Positions 12,188-23,249 of a stretch of 64,000 nucleotides of DNA are shown here, piece by piece (the stretch's first letter is position 1; each line of letters begins with the position of its first letter). The stretch is from Miscanthus floridulus. Taxonomy: Eukaryota > Streptophyta > Magnoliopsida > Poales > Poaceae. The stretch is from assembly GCF_019320115.1 (NCBI RefSeq), contig NC_089585.1, positions 142,891,600-142,955,599 of the forward strand. The letters run 5' to 3'. The notes under the pieces were generated by a model. That model saw only the letters and a list, made by a program, of their open reading frames with translations, did not search any database and was not told where the DNA came from. Position numbers and translations under genes: made by a program.

Positions 12188-14549
12188 TGAAAGTGCATCT
12201 AGCCCTTTAGTGTATTTTGGTGGATTGAATGACAACATAATTAAAGGTCTAACAAGTTTGCTAAGTGTTAAACAGAAAATTGAGTCTATTGCATATACTT
12301 ACGGATTATGGAATGTGAAGTGACTAAAGGTTCAACAAGAAGGCAAACTTGATGATATTCCACATAATGTTCAAATTAAGACCAAAATTATGTATTGTTG
12401 TGTTAGAAGATCATGAAAACAATCTAGTTCAAGAAAAGGACAACAATGCAAATGGAGTTGATAAAATAGATTCTATGTTGTGGGATATCATAGTATCATG
12501 AGAAAGCAAACATATTTAGCAAATGGCAAAAGAGACATGAGTTGATGATTTTGGATTGGTCTCAATAATGACTTGCTTCATATGAACAAGAAGAATTTGA
12601 TAGTAGATTAGCTTTGATCAAGGATTAAAGAATGAGTCAAGAATATATAAGTGAAGAAATACCAAGCAAAGGTTAAATGACAAAGGACACAATTCATATT
12701 GGATATAAGTCAGTCTCTACATTGGTTTGCTTGTATGGATAAAGATTTAGAAAATCACTTTGCATTGATTTGATCAAGCTAGAGGTATGAAGATATATAT
12801 ATTGAAAAGAGTGTTAGGAATGTCAAGCCAAAATGAAGAGGATATGAGGAACCGTGAATTGGCTTGACCATATTAATGTTTATTCATATATGTGTCAATG
12901 TGAATCAAACTGAAGCTTGATTGATCTCAACATTCATATCTTGAAGATATTCAAGCAAAGATCACAATATTGGAGAAATGGTTTTTCAATGGATGCTTAG
13001 TATGATGTGACTTGAGTATGGCTTGATAAGGTGAAGATAGCAAGGAAAAAGTTTCGAGGGACTAAGCGGAGGTGAAGGGTAAGCGATGGCTTGAGGACCG
13101 AGGTACCATGGCTAAGGTGAAGAAGAGAGTACTTGCATTGAGTCAAGGAACTAATCAAGCTATGAGAAGTCATATTATGTTGAAGATCAAATCATTAGTG
13201 GAAGTGACTTGAGGCCATGTATTGAACTCACATGTGTTGAAATGGTTCACGTCACATGCTTAAGGTGAGTTTGCTTAAAGAGATGAGACAAAGGTGATTG
13301 CAACCCCTCATGAAGAGATATTGAGAAGAAATGGCATATGAAGACATTGAAGACTCAAGTGGTTAAAATGGTTATATTCTCTTGATATTGAGTATAGGTA
13401 TGCCGTACTATCAAGAGGGATGCAACACGAATCATTGATAAGTCTCAAGTGCTCAAATTAACCAAACCCAAGTGCTAACATGAGAGAAACATAATGACAC
13501 AACACTTGCACTCGTTGGTTTTGGGGCTTGTTCTTTGTTAGGTTGGAAAGTCCTCAAACAAACTTTCTGGAAAGTCCAAGATCACCGAAAATGAAGTTCG
13601 GAGTAAAAAGTTATGGCTTTTTCCGTATGGTGATCTCTGTTGTCCTGAAGACCCGCGGAGGTTCTACCCGTTTATGCGAAGGCTTTGGGCCATGGAGGTT
13701 CCGTGCCCGTGCGCGGAGGTTCTGGGGCTGTAGGTCATAACAGCTAGTTTTTGACCTCCAACGGCTAGTTTTTGTGGGGTGAGTATATATACTCATTCCA
13801 CGTCTTCTAGCCGTGCTGCTGGCTCTCATTTCACTCCCAACTTATTCCAAGCCATTTGTGAGCTTTCTCTAACCCCTCTCTTTGTGAGAGTGAGTAATTA
13901 GTGTGTGATTAAGTGTTAGAGAGCTGATTAGAGCAAATCAAACCTTGAGCACTTGTCGGGTTACGTCAATCATTCGTTGCATATTTGTTACTCTTGGAGG
14001 TGAAGCCTCCTAGACGGCTAGGCGTCGTCCGGTGAGCTCCCGTGCTTGTGGTGAGCCGTGAGAAAGTTTGTATTACCCGGAGATCTTAGTGGAACCCTCA
14101 AGCTCAACCTCGGTGTTGGACTTGAGAAGAGGATAGGGTTGGAAGAGACCCAAAGCCTTTGTGGCTTCCTCAACAACGTGGACATATGCAAGCCTTGGTG
14201 GCGAGCTGAACCACGGAATAAATCGTGTGTATTGTCCCTTATGTTTTGAATTGCATTATTTGCTTTCCACTCGATCTACTTGGTAGTGTGTGTTTGTGAG
14301 TGCAGGGATTTCGTTGACTTGCCGATGGACATCTCCAAGCACATCACCAAGAAGTTTGGTTTGAGTTTGATGTCTAGGCGTAGCAGCTGCCGAGTACTCT
14401 GTGTTGCCTGGAGGCTCCGCGACATCCCCGGAGGTTCCACGCAGTTTCCCGATGGTTTCACGGTCTGCTAATCCGCTGCAAATTTTATTTGTTGATAATT
14501 TTCAGAAATGTCAATTCACCTCCCTCTAGGCGACATCAAGATCCTTTCA
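12188..14549 (+). mobile_element. Solo Copia-type LTR (2.36 kb), TSD ATAAC
   Basis: It begins TGAAAGTGCATCTAG and ends AAGATCCTTTCA, so it has TG..CA ends. ATAAC occurs directly before (12183-12187) and after (14550-14554). Neither a primer-binding site with internal coding region nor a second LTR is present, so this is a solo LTR left by intra-element recombination. A TATATA box lies near 13787. The ends resemble those of the Sirevirus-type elements at 37 kb and beyond. It interrupts the Helitron helicase frame exactly. Confidence 0.9.
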
Positions 14550-14554
14550 ATAAC

Positions 14555-15330
14555 CGGCATTTCTAAGCAAGTTGTCTAATTCAAGTAGAACATAGGATCT
14601 GATCTGCCTCTAAAGGAGTTGCTTAGGTAGCCCTGGTGTTAGTTGACAAATGCGGTACTTGGTGTCATCTCCCATTATCTGTCCAAATTCATCGAACAAC
14701 TTTACTGGGTCTGTGAGTTGGCAAAATAGAAGCATCATCACAAACAACTGCCGAAGTTGATATGGGAATGCCCAATGTGCTACATCAGTCATAGCATGGG
14801 ACCATTTACGGTCATCACCAAGTAAACCTAAAGCTTCACAGGCAGCATGGAAGGTAGGGTATTGATGACCAGCAATGTTTCTTAAATCAGAGTAGCACTG
14901 CACGCCTTTCACTATGTGTAGTAGCATATGTAGGTAGAAGGCCTCGCCTTCATTATGGCTGATGTTGGTTATGCGGCCAATCGATCTTTGCACGATTATT
15001 GCGACGCTGCTGCAAATATTTGCCATCAGCATGCCATGTCCAATACTCAGGAAATTCTATATATGTAAATTGCCTTGTCTGTGGGTGTGTTTTGTTGGCC
15101 TCAAACTAAGCAGTCAATTTGGTTACTGTGTTGCGTGGATTACGAACCACTTCTTCAAGATTGTCGTCTTCAGCATATAGGATGTTGTTCTCAAGCGGAA
15201 GGTGGACATGTAGTCGCTCAATAGATGGGTCTGTGCGATGAATGTCAAACTGGAGAAGTCACCAAGCGCTACTATTTCACCAAGTTCGTGCTAGTTTATG
15301 AACCTGAGAGTTGTCATACCCTTCTAGAAG
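14555..15330 (-). pseudogene. Helitron helicase, N-terminal part (broken)
   Basis: Minus-strand translation shows the conserved region before the helicase core. In order are RLHVHLPLENNILYA, then FTYIEFPEYWTWHADGKY, then GRITNISHNEGEAFYL, HMLLHIVKGVQCYSDLR and YPTFHAACEALGLLGDD. There are in-frame stops and at least one frameshift near 14990. After the TAG near 14608 the frame continues to 14555, then resumes at 12182 beyond the solo LTR. Confidence 0.85.
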
Positions 15331-15639
15331 GAGGCCAGCCAATCTCTAGTGGCAGCAACTAGAGGCAGTCACACTGTTTAGAGTCTTGACCAGTCTAACA
15401 AGACAGGGTAAAGATCCCGCACGCAGGAATGGAGGAGAGTACTCCAGTAGCATAGATCCTCAGTAATATATTTTTGGCTAAGAAAAATATACTAGCTGTT
15501 ATCAAAACAAGAAACTTCGTAATTAAAAATCAAGCTAGGAGATTAATACACTTAGACATGAAAATGGAAAACAAATCGTGTATTAATTCTTGGGGCTGAT
15601 TATGTGCATACCGAGATTAATGTAACATTACAAACTAAA

Positions 15640-15841
15640 GGACCATTTGTTTGGGCACCTGCGTGCTCGGCTCCGGCTCCTTGCCTGTTACTTCCTGTGC
15701 AGTCCTGTAGCAACGGAAAAAAAAGGCTTCGGCTCCAGCACTGCCTAGAGAGGAGCCAGAAGAGCTGCCATGAGGGGGCTTCTCCTAGCTCCGCTACAGT
15801 TACGCTACCACGGCGGAGCCGAAGCCACGCCAAACACAGCC
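15640..15841. mobile_element. MITE-like unit with GC-rich inverted ends
   Basis: The left end (GGACCATTTGTTTGGGCACC, then GGCTCCGGCTCC) is inverted at the right end (GGAGCCGAAGCC, then CCAAACACAGCC). Likely a non-autonomous hAT element. The target duplication is unclear. Confidence 0.55.
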
Positions 15842-15896
15842 TAAAACACATCATCATGCTTTTGCACGTAAAGGACACAGTAGTACAAAACTATAG

Positions 15897-16129
15897 GGCC
15901 GGGTTTAGATTAAGGTTAGGAATCAGTATTTGGCATGGTATCACTTTCGTTTGTATTTGATAATTATTGTCCAATCATGATCTAACTAGGCTCAAAAGGT
16001 TCGTCTCGTAATTTACAATCAAACTGTGTAATTAATTATTTTTTATCTATATTTAATACTCCATGTATATGTCCAAAAATTTAATGTGATGAAGAGAGAG
16101 TGAAAAAACTTGTAATCTAAACCAGGCCA
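15897..16129. mobile_element. MITE, GGCCNNGTTTAG type, copy 1
   Basis: Ends GGCCGGGTTTAGATT and AATCTAAACCAGGCC are inverted repeats. The interior (ACTTTCGTTTGTATTTGATA, AATTATTGTCCAATCATGA, GTTCGTCTCGTAATTTACAA) is the widespread grass MITE type that begins GGCCTTGTTTAG. It is homologous to the unit at 16435-16708. Confidence 0.8.
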
Positions 16130-16434
16130 GGATCTAATTTTTACCACCATATGTACTAGTTCAAGCACCAGGGGAGGACTTGTCATCTCCTTCTAGAAGA
16201 AGCAACTCACTTGACCGGTCAACAGACCAATGGGAAGCTTGAAGCCCCCTATTATTCTCAGCCCACAGTACAACCGAGAGGGGAGCTAATTAGTAGTCGA
16301 CAACCACCAGGAGGGAGGACTAGCTAGGACTATAGTAGGAAGTGGAACAAATAGGAGAGGGGAGTCTTGAGGAAGCCAGGAACTAGCCTATAGCTAAAGA
16401 GCACCTAGAGAGTAGAACCAAAGCAAGAAAGCGA

Positions 16435-16708
16435 GGCCGCGTTTAGTTCGGCCGATTTGGCGCCGGCCGAATCACTGTAGCGACACTGTTGCTACAGTGT
16501 CGTTTTGTTTTTATTTGGTAATAATTATCCAATCGTTGACTAATTAGGCTTAAAACGTTCGTCTCGCAAAGTACAACCAAACTGTGCAATTAATTTTTGA
16601 TTTCGTCAACATTTAGTACTCCATACATGTACCGCAAGTTTGATGTGACGGGGAATCTTCTTTTTGCATAGTGCCAAAATTTGGAATTGGGAGGAACTAA
16701 ACATGGCC
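16435..16708. mobile_element. MITE, GGCCNNGTTTAG type, copy 2
   Basis: Starts GGCCGCGTTTAGTTCGG and ends GAACTAAACATGGCC. It shares GGTAATAATTATCCAATCGT, GTTCGTCTCGCAAAGTACAA and TGTGACGGGGAATCTTC with the family. It lies 300 bp from copy 1 but is clearly diverged, so it is probably an independent insertion. Confidence 0.8.
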
Positions 16709-16979
16709 CGACTAAACATTGTTCGATGCAAAAATCCATAGACATCAAATCATTCCCTATTTTCTCCATAGCTAAGAAGTAGGGGAGCTGGAGGGGGAGG
16801 ACGGATCAGTAAAGGAGGAGCCGATAGGCTAATCAAGAGCAACACACGGTGTTACACGAGGATGCTGCAACCATGTTCGTGTGCTCATGGCCTCAATCGA
16901 ACTCGTCACCAAAGCAAAGGTGACTTCCCAGTTCCTACATAAGCACTGCATTTTAGTTTAAGCGTACACAATAAATATG

Positions 16980-18341
16980 TGTAGGGCTGAGATGGCGGAC
17001 CAGAGGAGGTAAATAATCATTTCTAAAATTAATTGCGTCAGCTAACCGAAACAAATACAGAATTAAAACTATCGGTCTCGCCAAGACTACACCCCTCTAT
17101 CTAAGCTTTCAAGCACCTTATAAAAGTTTCTAATTAAGCAACTAAAGAGCCGGGCTAGTTACAGCTCACCTAACTAATTTTAGAAGTAATGTTACACGAA
17201 CCTATGCAACTAGTACCAAGCAACGGAGGAGCTCCTACACAAACTAGTGAAGCAAAAACACAAAGCTCCTAAGCTCACTAGCAATGCTCAATAACAAGAC
17301 AACTAATGCTAAATTAAAGAGTGCAAATTATTTAGCTACACAAACTAAGCAATATAACTAACAATGTTACTAAAACTAAATTAGTTACGAAGGGAGCTAC
17401 TTCTATACTACACAAGTAAGGAGGTAACTAGCAAGCTACACAAGCTAACTAACTACAAAAGCAACTACACAAGCGCAAGTAAATGAAAGTAAATATAAGC
17501 TTGTATAACAGAGATGCAAACTAATGGGAAGACATGGATGACATGGCGATTTTTATCCGAAGGTTCACGTGCTTGCCAACACGCTAGTCCTATTGTGTCG
17601 ATCATTCACTTGGTGGTTTGGCGGCTAATTGGCACCACACCAAGCCCACATGTTGGGCACCGCAAGAACCCCACGGACCAAGTGAGGGTAGCTCAATGAC
17701 ACGCTCTACTAGTGTTGCTCTTTGTGGCTTCCACTCTGTGAGCACGGTACCCTCACAAATCTTTCTCCGAAGCACCGCACAATCTTGTTGCGTGCTTCCT
17801 GATGGATAACTCACCACCAAGCTATCTAGGAGGTGGTAACCTCCAAGAATAACAAGCACCACTGCCTTACAACTCGATTACCTAGTGCCATTTGATGCAA
17901 CCTCATAATGCAGTCGCACTAGAATCACACTCAGACTTAATTGGATGATCACTATCAAGCGTATGTGAGTTAGAAGGCTCCCAAGCACACCTACACAAAC
18001 CACCAAGGCTTAAGGGTGCTCAGCGGCTAGCCCAAGGCTGGCCAAGTGCTCTATTTATAACCCCACAAACAAATAGAGCCGTTATCCCTTCACTGGATAA
18101 AAGTCGAACTGACCGGATGCGCTAGCAGGCATGATCGGACACGTCTGGTCCTACGTCCGGTCGTTGGTACGCCACCACGTGGCACTAGCCGTTGCTACCA
18201 ATGGCTAACTCGCTCGCACGCTGCCACTACACTGACCGGGCCCGATGGTGCAACGAATGGACTCGCGAAGCCACAGTGTCTGGTCGAGTCTAGAGAGCTC
18301 CTAGAGCCTTTTTTCCACGACCAGACGCGTCCGGTCCTTCA
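16980..18341 (-). mobile_element. Truncated Sirevirus-type LTR, minus strand
   Basis: On the minus strand this reads as the 3' part of a Copia LTR ending CATCTCAGCCCTACA at 16980. A promoter TTATAAATAG lies at 18051-18060 and CCGGAC/GTCCGG-type palindromes at 18110-18340, the layout of the elements A and B LTRs. Downstream blocks (GGTTACCACCTCCTAG, ACCACCAAGTG, GTTGGCAAGCACGTGAACC) are homologous to the R-U5 part of the LTR of element A (e.g. 38830-38850). It is cut at 18341 by a CACTA-like terminus. The stretch 16710-16979 has no recognisable feature. Confidence 0.75.
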
Positions 18342-18715
18342 CTACTACAGATTGACTTTTCATCATCGAGGGTTTCACTGTCGTAGCGATAAAAGCGTCG
18401 ATGTGATACTTCTACCATCGGTTGGACCGATAGGGAGGCCTCGTAAGGAATGAAACCGGCTGTAGAAAACCATCAATGCGGCGGTGGTAGTGGGGTTGAA
18501 TTTCACCATCATTTGGAACGCTGAGCCGACTGGGATAGGCGTTATGGCCGCCGACCCTACACGACCATCTAGTGTACCGATGGCAGTAAATTCAGCATGA
18601 GTTATTTCCCCATTTTTCCAACCACCCACAACACAATTGCATCATCATTACTTTCCTATGGAGTATGCCTTGTTGTCCCTAATGGCTCCTCTCTGCTTCT
18701 CCATCTTCAAGGTTG

Positions 18716-18850
18716 GCCTATTTAAGCCGGGGCTAGATGCACCTCTTGGGCTCATTTGACACACTCTTCCTCCTTCAATCTTTTAGAACAAATACAAAAT
18801 AGATACACTAGGTCACCAATCGACTAAGGTCACCAATCGCCATGGCGCCT
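18716..18850 (+). promoter_or_regulatory. Promoter-like block ahead of the foldback
   Basis: CTATTTAAGCC at 18718-18728, then GGGCTCATTTGACACACTC and TTCCTCC, leading to CGCCATGG at 18839. The same order (CTATTTAAGCC, GTGCTCATTCCACACATCTT, TTCCTCC, CGCCATGG) is found at 31548-31677. A TATA-like box with conserved spacing to the same start context suggests a core promoter. This is inference. Confidence 0.45.
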
Positions 18851-19079
18851 TGTGCTACTCTTAGTGTCATTCTTGTTGTCTTTGACAATTGTGACTTCTT
18901 AATCTTTTTAACCACTACTAATGTGGCTTTTCATTTGAGTTTCTTGTCCCTTCAATGGCCTTTCTTCTATGTTCCTTTGAAGAGACAAGGAACTCAAAGG
19001 AAAGGCCATACTAGCAGTGGTTAAAAAGAGCAAGAAGTCCCAATTGTAACTAGAACGACACTAAGAGTAGCACAAGCGG
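18846..19079 (+). ncRNA. Long foldback (MIRNA-like or siRNA hairpin)
   Basis: Arm 1 at 18846-18955 is the reverse complement of arm 2 at 18976-19079. Paired blocks include TTGTGCTACTCTTAGTGTC with GACACTAAGAGTAGCACAAG, then CTTTTTAACCACT with AGTGGTTAAAAAG, then TTTGAGTTTCTTGTC with GACAAGGAACTCAAA. Mismatches are scattered and arm 1 has one bulge of 7-9 nt. The loop is about 20 nt. A TATTTAAG box lies 120 bp upstream. No known plant miRNA is recognised. The weak ORF in arm 1 is unlikely to be coding. It could be a young inverted-duplication small-RNA locus. Confidence 0.5.
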
Positions 19080-19329
19080 CCAAACATCATGAGCATGAGG
19101 GAGATAGAGGTATTGAGTGTTTTGATAGGTCTTTGTTACTGTACAAGTGTGGAATTGTTGACGGTAGTTAACTACTATTATAAACCATCAACCAAACATG
19201 AATAAGGGCATAAATCAATCTCCAACATAGACTTAGGGGTTAAACTAACAGAATTCCATAGGTTTTGGTGAATCCATGTTTCTGCAGGGGTTAATCAGGA
19301 AAAGAGCAAGAGAGGACCCACATGTTAGG

Positions 19330-19735
19330 TGTCGATGTTTGACCACTGATAGCCTACCACGGGGGTACCTAGGGGTAGTATGTTCGGGCTTCAGCGTATG
19401 CAGAACTCAACGGTTAACGCAGGATACAGTCGATTTATCCTGGTTCGGGCCCTCGATCGTAGATCGAGTAATAGCCCTACGTCCAGTCGGCATTAGCCTT
19501 TTGCGTTGGATTGATTGTAAAGTGTTATGTTGTACAATTGTCGTCTCTCAACCCTGATCTAAGGAGCCCTACCCTCCTTTATATAGTCAGGAGGCCAGAG
19601 TCCTAGTCGGTTTACAATGAGAGTTCCTAGTAGGATTACAGAATAATACTACTACTAAGATTATAAGGGAAGAATCATAGTCAGGCTAGTTCTTCTCCCT
19701 TTCTTGCGGGGTATCCTGTGGGTCCCGCACCGACA
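19330..19735 (-). repeat. 3' LTR of the Tat element
   Basis: Reads TGTCGGTGCGGGACCCACAG on the minus strand at its start and ends at 19330. It differs from the partner at 24377-24787 by scattered substitutions and small indels. Confidence 0.88.
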
Positions 19736-21479
19736 AGCCCCTGAGCACTTCATGGTTGAGTTCTGGAAGCCTTGTCTTGTTCCTTCAAGTCTTGTCGAGC
19801 AGAAATAAGCGTCGTCCGAGTGCTTTCTTGAGCGAAACCGTGTAGCGCTTTGTGAGATCTTCGCGTGGTGTGTACCTTTTTTTTGAAGAAAAAAGTACCC
19901 CCATTTGGATGTAGCCCCTGAGCCTCTTGCTGTTTGGTACAAGGAGCTTGAGGGTATTTTCTTGAAATCTTCCTGATTCTTCGTTGAAAGGTTTCCCGGC
20001 TTCCTTGTTGAAAAGGGCTTTGATTTAGCTGTGTTCGGGTTCTTTTTATCGAAAAGAGCTTGGATATAGCTATGTCTGGGTCCTTTTTATCTTGTGGCCT
20101 TGAAGTCATCTATCTTGAAGAAGTGTTCTGAGTGACGTGTGCTTTTTTGAAGAAAAAAGTGCACTCACTGAGTGTGGCCCCCGTGCCTCTTGCTATTTGG
20201 AACAAAAAGTTGAAGGGTCTTTAATCTGAGTTGTTCGAAAGAACTATATATTTCTCCTTTTATAGCCCCCGAGCATATATCCGGGTTGTTTTGTTCAGGA
20301 AGAACTCGGATGCATAGTCTTGGCGTATTCTCTGGTAGTCTGCCGTTGTCAGATGTGGTTGTATGGTGGTGGTTGAGTGTAAATGCCTTTTGTTCATGGG
20401 TTGTACTGTGTTGGTATATTCTTCCGAATATGCTCATCTTCGAGTACTGTTCCCTCTCGCCTGAGTCCTCCATTATTGGGCTCTGTCTTTTTACTGTGTC
20501 CTTTGTTAGGCTTATTTCGTTGGTACTCCCAGTCCATGTGCACCGCTCCTTTGATCTATAAATACCCTTCATGGAGTGCTTGTTTTTATCCATTGAACAT
20601 TCTGTTGAAACCTTCGTAGTTATAAATATGGTAGTTTGCGAAGTGGAGTAGCCCCCAAGCGTGTTTTGTAGTTCCTGTGTGTCTTGTTGTAGCTGGAGGA
20701 AGTCTTGTGATAGGGATTAGAGGTAGGCTAATCCCGCAGTAGCATTGTACCAGGATGTATGTGGCGGTAGTTGGAGGAAGTCTTCTGATGTGGGCTTCGT
20801 TCCTTCATCTGGCAGTTCTGGGTTGATCCTCATCACCTGTCTTGAGACTGTCCAGTGTAGATCAACACCATATCTAGCATCACATCGATCTTGGGTAGAC
20901 AGATGCCTACCGACCTTCTCTGCTCCATGTTGTCCCGCCGTGCTGCTGATTTCCGCCTTGGATGCACTGCATCCGTCCTTTGAAGAAAACAGTGTAGCCG
21001 ATGGCAGTTTGTCCTTCCGAGTAGTAATTTGGGACACGTAGTTGTTCCAGAGCCTAGCCGTGTTCAAGGTTCCTCTTTGCTACTTTGCTTTTCATGGTAC
21101 CGAGTTCGTTGGGTCTTGTAAAATTTGTAATCTTCTGTTTTTGAAGTCGCTTGTAATGAAAAGAATCTTGTCTCCTAAGTTATCACTTATTTTTCTACTG
21201 TAGCCCTAGTTGTTCATGATATTCTCGAGTTCTTTCCATAAGAACCGAGTTCTTATGTTCCTTGTGAGGTAGCCCTTCTTTTCTTCATGGTTAACGGGTT
21301 GTTTTTTGCAGTAATCTGATAACTCTATCATAGTGCTGGATGGATAAGTTTGAAATCTGCCCGTTGAATTGTACCGTTGTGTGGATTTGTGCCCTCCGTC
21401 ATTTTAGCTGTGTCAGTAAATGGACCGTTGCGTTCTCACGTGGTGTTTTAACGGGCCTAGTGGGCCGCCTTTATCGCTG

Positions 21480-21900
21480 TAAAATCTATTTAAAGACCTT
21501 TCATCTTCTTTTTCTTTACTGCCCATCTCTTGCCTTGAAACCCCAGCTCTCAAAAATCCACCGCCGCCATTGCCGCCGCCATCTTAGCGCCGCCGTCCAA
21601 GCTTTCTCTTCCTCTAGTTGCCTTTTGCCTCCATTAGTACATGGGTAAGAAGAAGGCCATGAGCAAGTCCTAGGCAACCTTCATGGATGAGGAATCATCA
21701 CTTTCTGTGATTGAGAATCAGGAGTTCGTGGCCATGAGGGCTGCCTAGAAGTCTTGGCAGGCTCCGACGATGACCGAAGATTCAGCTTCGGGAACTTGTC
21801 AGCGATGGTTTGATCCAGAGCAAAGCCATTGCTGAATGGAGAGTTCTAGGCGAGCATCGGGTCCCTGCTCCAGGTCCTGGTGAGATCATTCTTTTTCGTC
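21480..21900 (+). pseudogene. Start of Tat antisense ORF, truncated
   Basis: On the plus strand, opposite to the element, CTATTTAAAG (21486) precedes a GC-rich 5' leader and an ATG at 21641. Downstream the translation contains DGLIQSKAIAEWRVLGEHRV, then PAPGPGEIILFRRPSFVLGL. This resembles the start of the 'putative gypsy-type transposon' domain (PF04195 type) found antisense in Tat/Grande-like elements. In-frame stops occur and homology ends near 21920, where minus-strand reverse-transcriptase sequence begins, so most of the ORF is deleted. Confidence 0.6.
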
Positions 21901-21924
21901 GTCCTTCATTCGTGCTAGGACTTT

Positions 21925-22660
21925 GCCTTCCTATCTCCACCTTTTCAAATTCTCGAAGGTTTGTTTTAAGTCTTCAATCAGTGTATCCAGGTTCTTTGTT
22001 TTTATAACTACGTCATCCACATATGCTTCTACGTTTTCGCCGATCTGATCATCAAGGCATGTTTGGATGGCTCTTTGGTAAGTGGCTCTAGCATTCTTAA
22101 GTCCAAACGACATGGTCCTGTAGCAATAGGCGCCGAACGGAGTGATGAAAGATGTCTTGCTTTGGTCCTGTTCTTTTAATGCGATCTGGTGATATTCGGA
22201 ATAGCAATCAAGAAAGGATAATATGGTAGATCATGCTATTGAATCAACTATCTGATCAATGCGTGGTAGCCCAAACGGATCCTTTGGGTAGTGCTTGTTG
22301 AGATATGTGTAGTCAACACACATGCGCCACTCGTCCGTGTTCTTTTTCTGTATCAGAACTGGATTTGCTAGCCAATCTAGATGGAGAATTTCCCTAATGA
22401 ATCCAGCTATCATTAGTTTTGTAATTTCCTTTTTAATTGCTACCTTCTTGTCAGGAGAGAATTGTTGTAGTCAGTTGCTTCACAGGCTTGGAGCCTTCAT
22501 TGACATCAATTCCATGCTCAGCCAACTCTCTTGGGACCCCTGGCATGTCGGCCGGCTTCCAAGCGAAGATATCCTTGTTGTCCCTGAAGAAAGTTGGTGA
22601 GTGCGAGTTCCTATTTTGCTGATAGGTGGGCACTGATGGTTGCTGTTTTTGAGGGATCAC
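21925..22660 (-). pseudogene. Tat reverse transcriptase fragment
   Basis: Minus strand: FAWKPADMPGVPRELAEHGI, then WRMCVDYTYLNKHYPKDPFG, then MSFGLKNARATYQRAIQ and catalytic YVDD at 22012-22023. The frame is broken by stops and shifts between 22113 and 22451. It ends abruptly at about 21925, so RNase H and integrase are absent. Motifs match Ty3/Gypsy Tat-lineage enzymes. Confidence 0.85.
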
Positions 22661-22796
22661 CGGTGCCTAGGTCAACTTGCTTGACGTCGGCTTCTTTTGG
22701 TGGTGCTAGGATGCTTGGTCTTTTAGCCGGTATCTCTAGTTCTTCTTGGCTTATTTATACGGTGATAGTGGCTATTTCTTTTCTTCTATCGTTTAC

Positions 22797-23240
22797 CTAT
22801 GCCTTTGCTGCAATTTGGATTGCCTGTATGTCACAGTCAAATGCGCGCTTTAAATCACTCCGAAGAGAAAGAACACCGTTAGGCCCTGGCATCTTAAGCA
22901 ACAGGTACGGATAATGTGGTATTGCCATGAATTTTGCTAGTGCTGGGCGCCCGAGGATTGCGTGATATGATGAATCGAAATCTGCAACTTCAAACTTGAT
23001 GAACTCTGTACGGTAGTTCGTGGGAGTTCCAAAGGTAACCGGTAGAGTGATTTGTCCAAATGGCATTGCTGCCTTGCTGGGTACTATGCCATAAAAAGGT
23101 GTGCTTGTTGGTGTGATCATCCCGATGAGTTGTAGTCCCATCTTCCTTAGAGTTTCTGAAAAATGATGTTGAGTCCTGGCTCCTCTATCGATTAGTACTT
23201 TCGTAATAGTCATACTGGCAATGGTTGAATCTAGAACCAA
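22797..23240 (-). pseudogene. Tat aspartic protease region
   Basis: Minus-strand 147-aa frame with VLIDRGARTQ at the position of the catalytic Asp-containing LID motif, and SSYHAILGRPALAKFMAIPH, the conserved Gypsy protease end. The Asp is followed by Arg instead of the usual Gly or Ser, so the active site appears altered. Confidence 0.75.
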
Positions 23241-23249
23241 TGGGTAATG

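Larger units (their letters stand above)
8794..15400 (-). mobile_element. Decayed Helitron with helicase, minus strand
   Basis: On the minus strand the right terminus reads as a GC hairpin (CCCGCGC-AAC-GCGCGGG, 8803-8822), a short spacer and CTAG followed by T at 8793. This is the arrangement of a Helitron 3' end (hairpin, then CTRR, inserted before T). Upstream on the same strand are Pif1-type helicase fragments (10536-12182 and 14555-15330). The HUH replication-initiator domain was not seen and the 5' TC end was not located, so the left limit is approximate. A solo LTR (12188-14549) and a small MITE (about 10190-10319) are inserted in it. The autonomous function is lost. Confidence 0.7.
18342..19150 (+). 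mobile_element. CACTA-like element fragment (copy 1)
   Basis: Begins CACTACTACAGATTGAC followed by subterminal ACCATCGGTTGG-like words, as in En/Spm (CACTA) transposons. The block 18415-18640 is homologous to 29075-29245 (shared CTTCTACCATCG, GCCGA, GGATAGGCGTT, ACAACACA, TTGCATCA). The block 18716-18845 and the end near 19120 (GTCTTTGTTACTGTACA) recur at 31548-31680 and 32046-32065. No transposase is seen. The right boundary is approximate. Confidence 0.55.
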
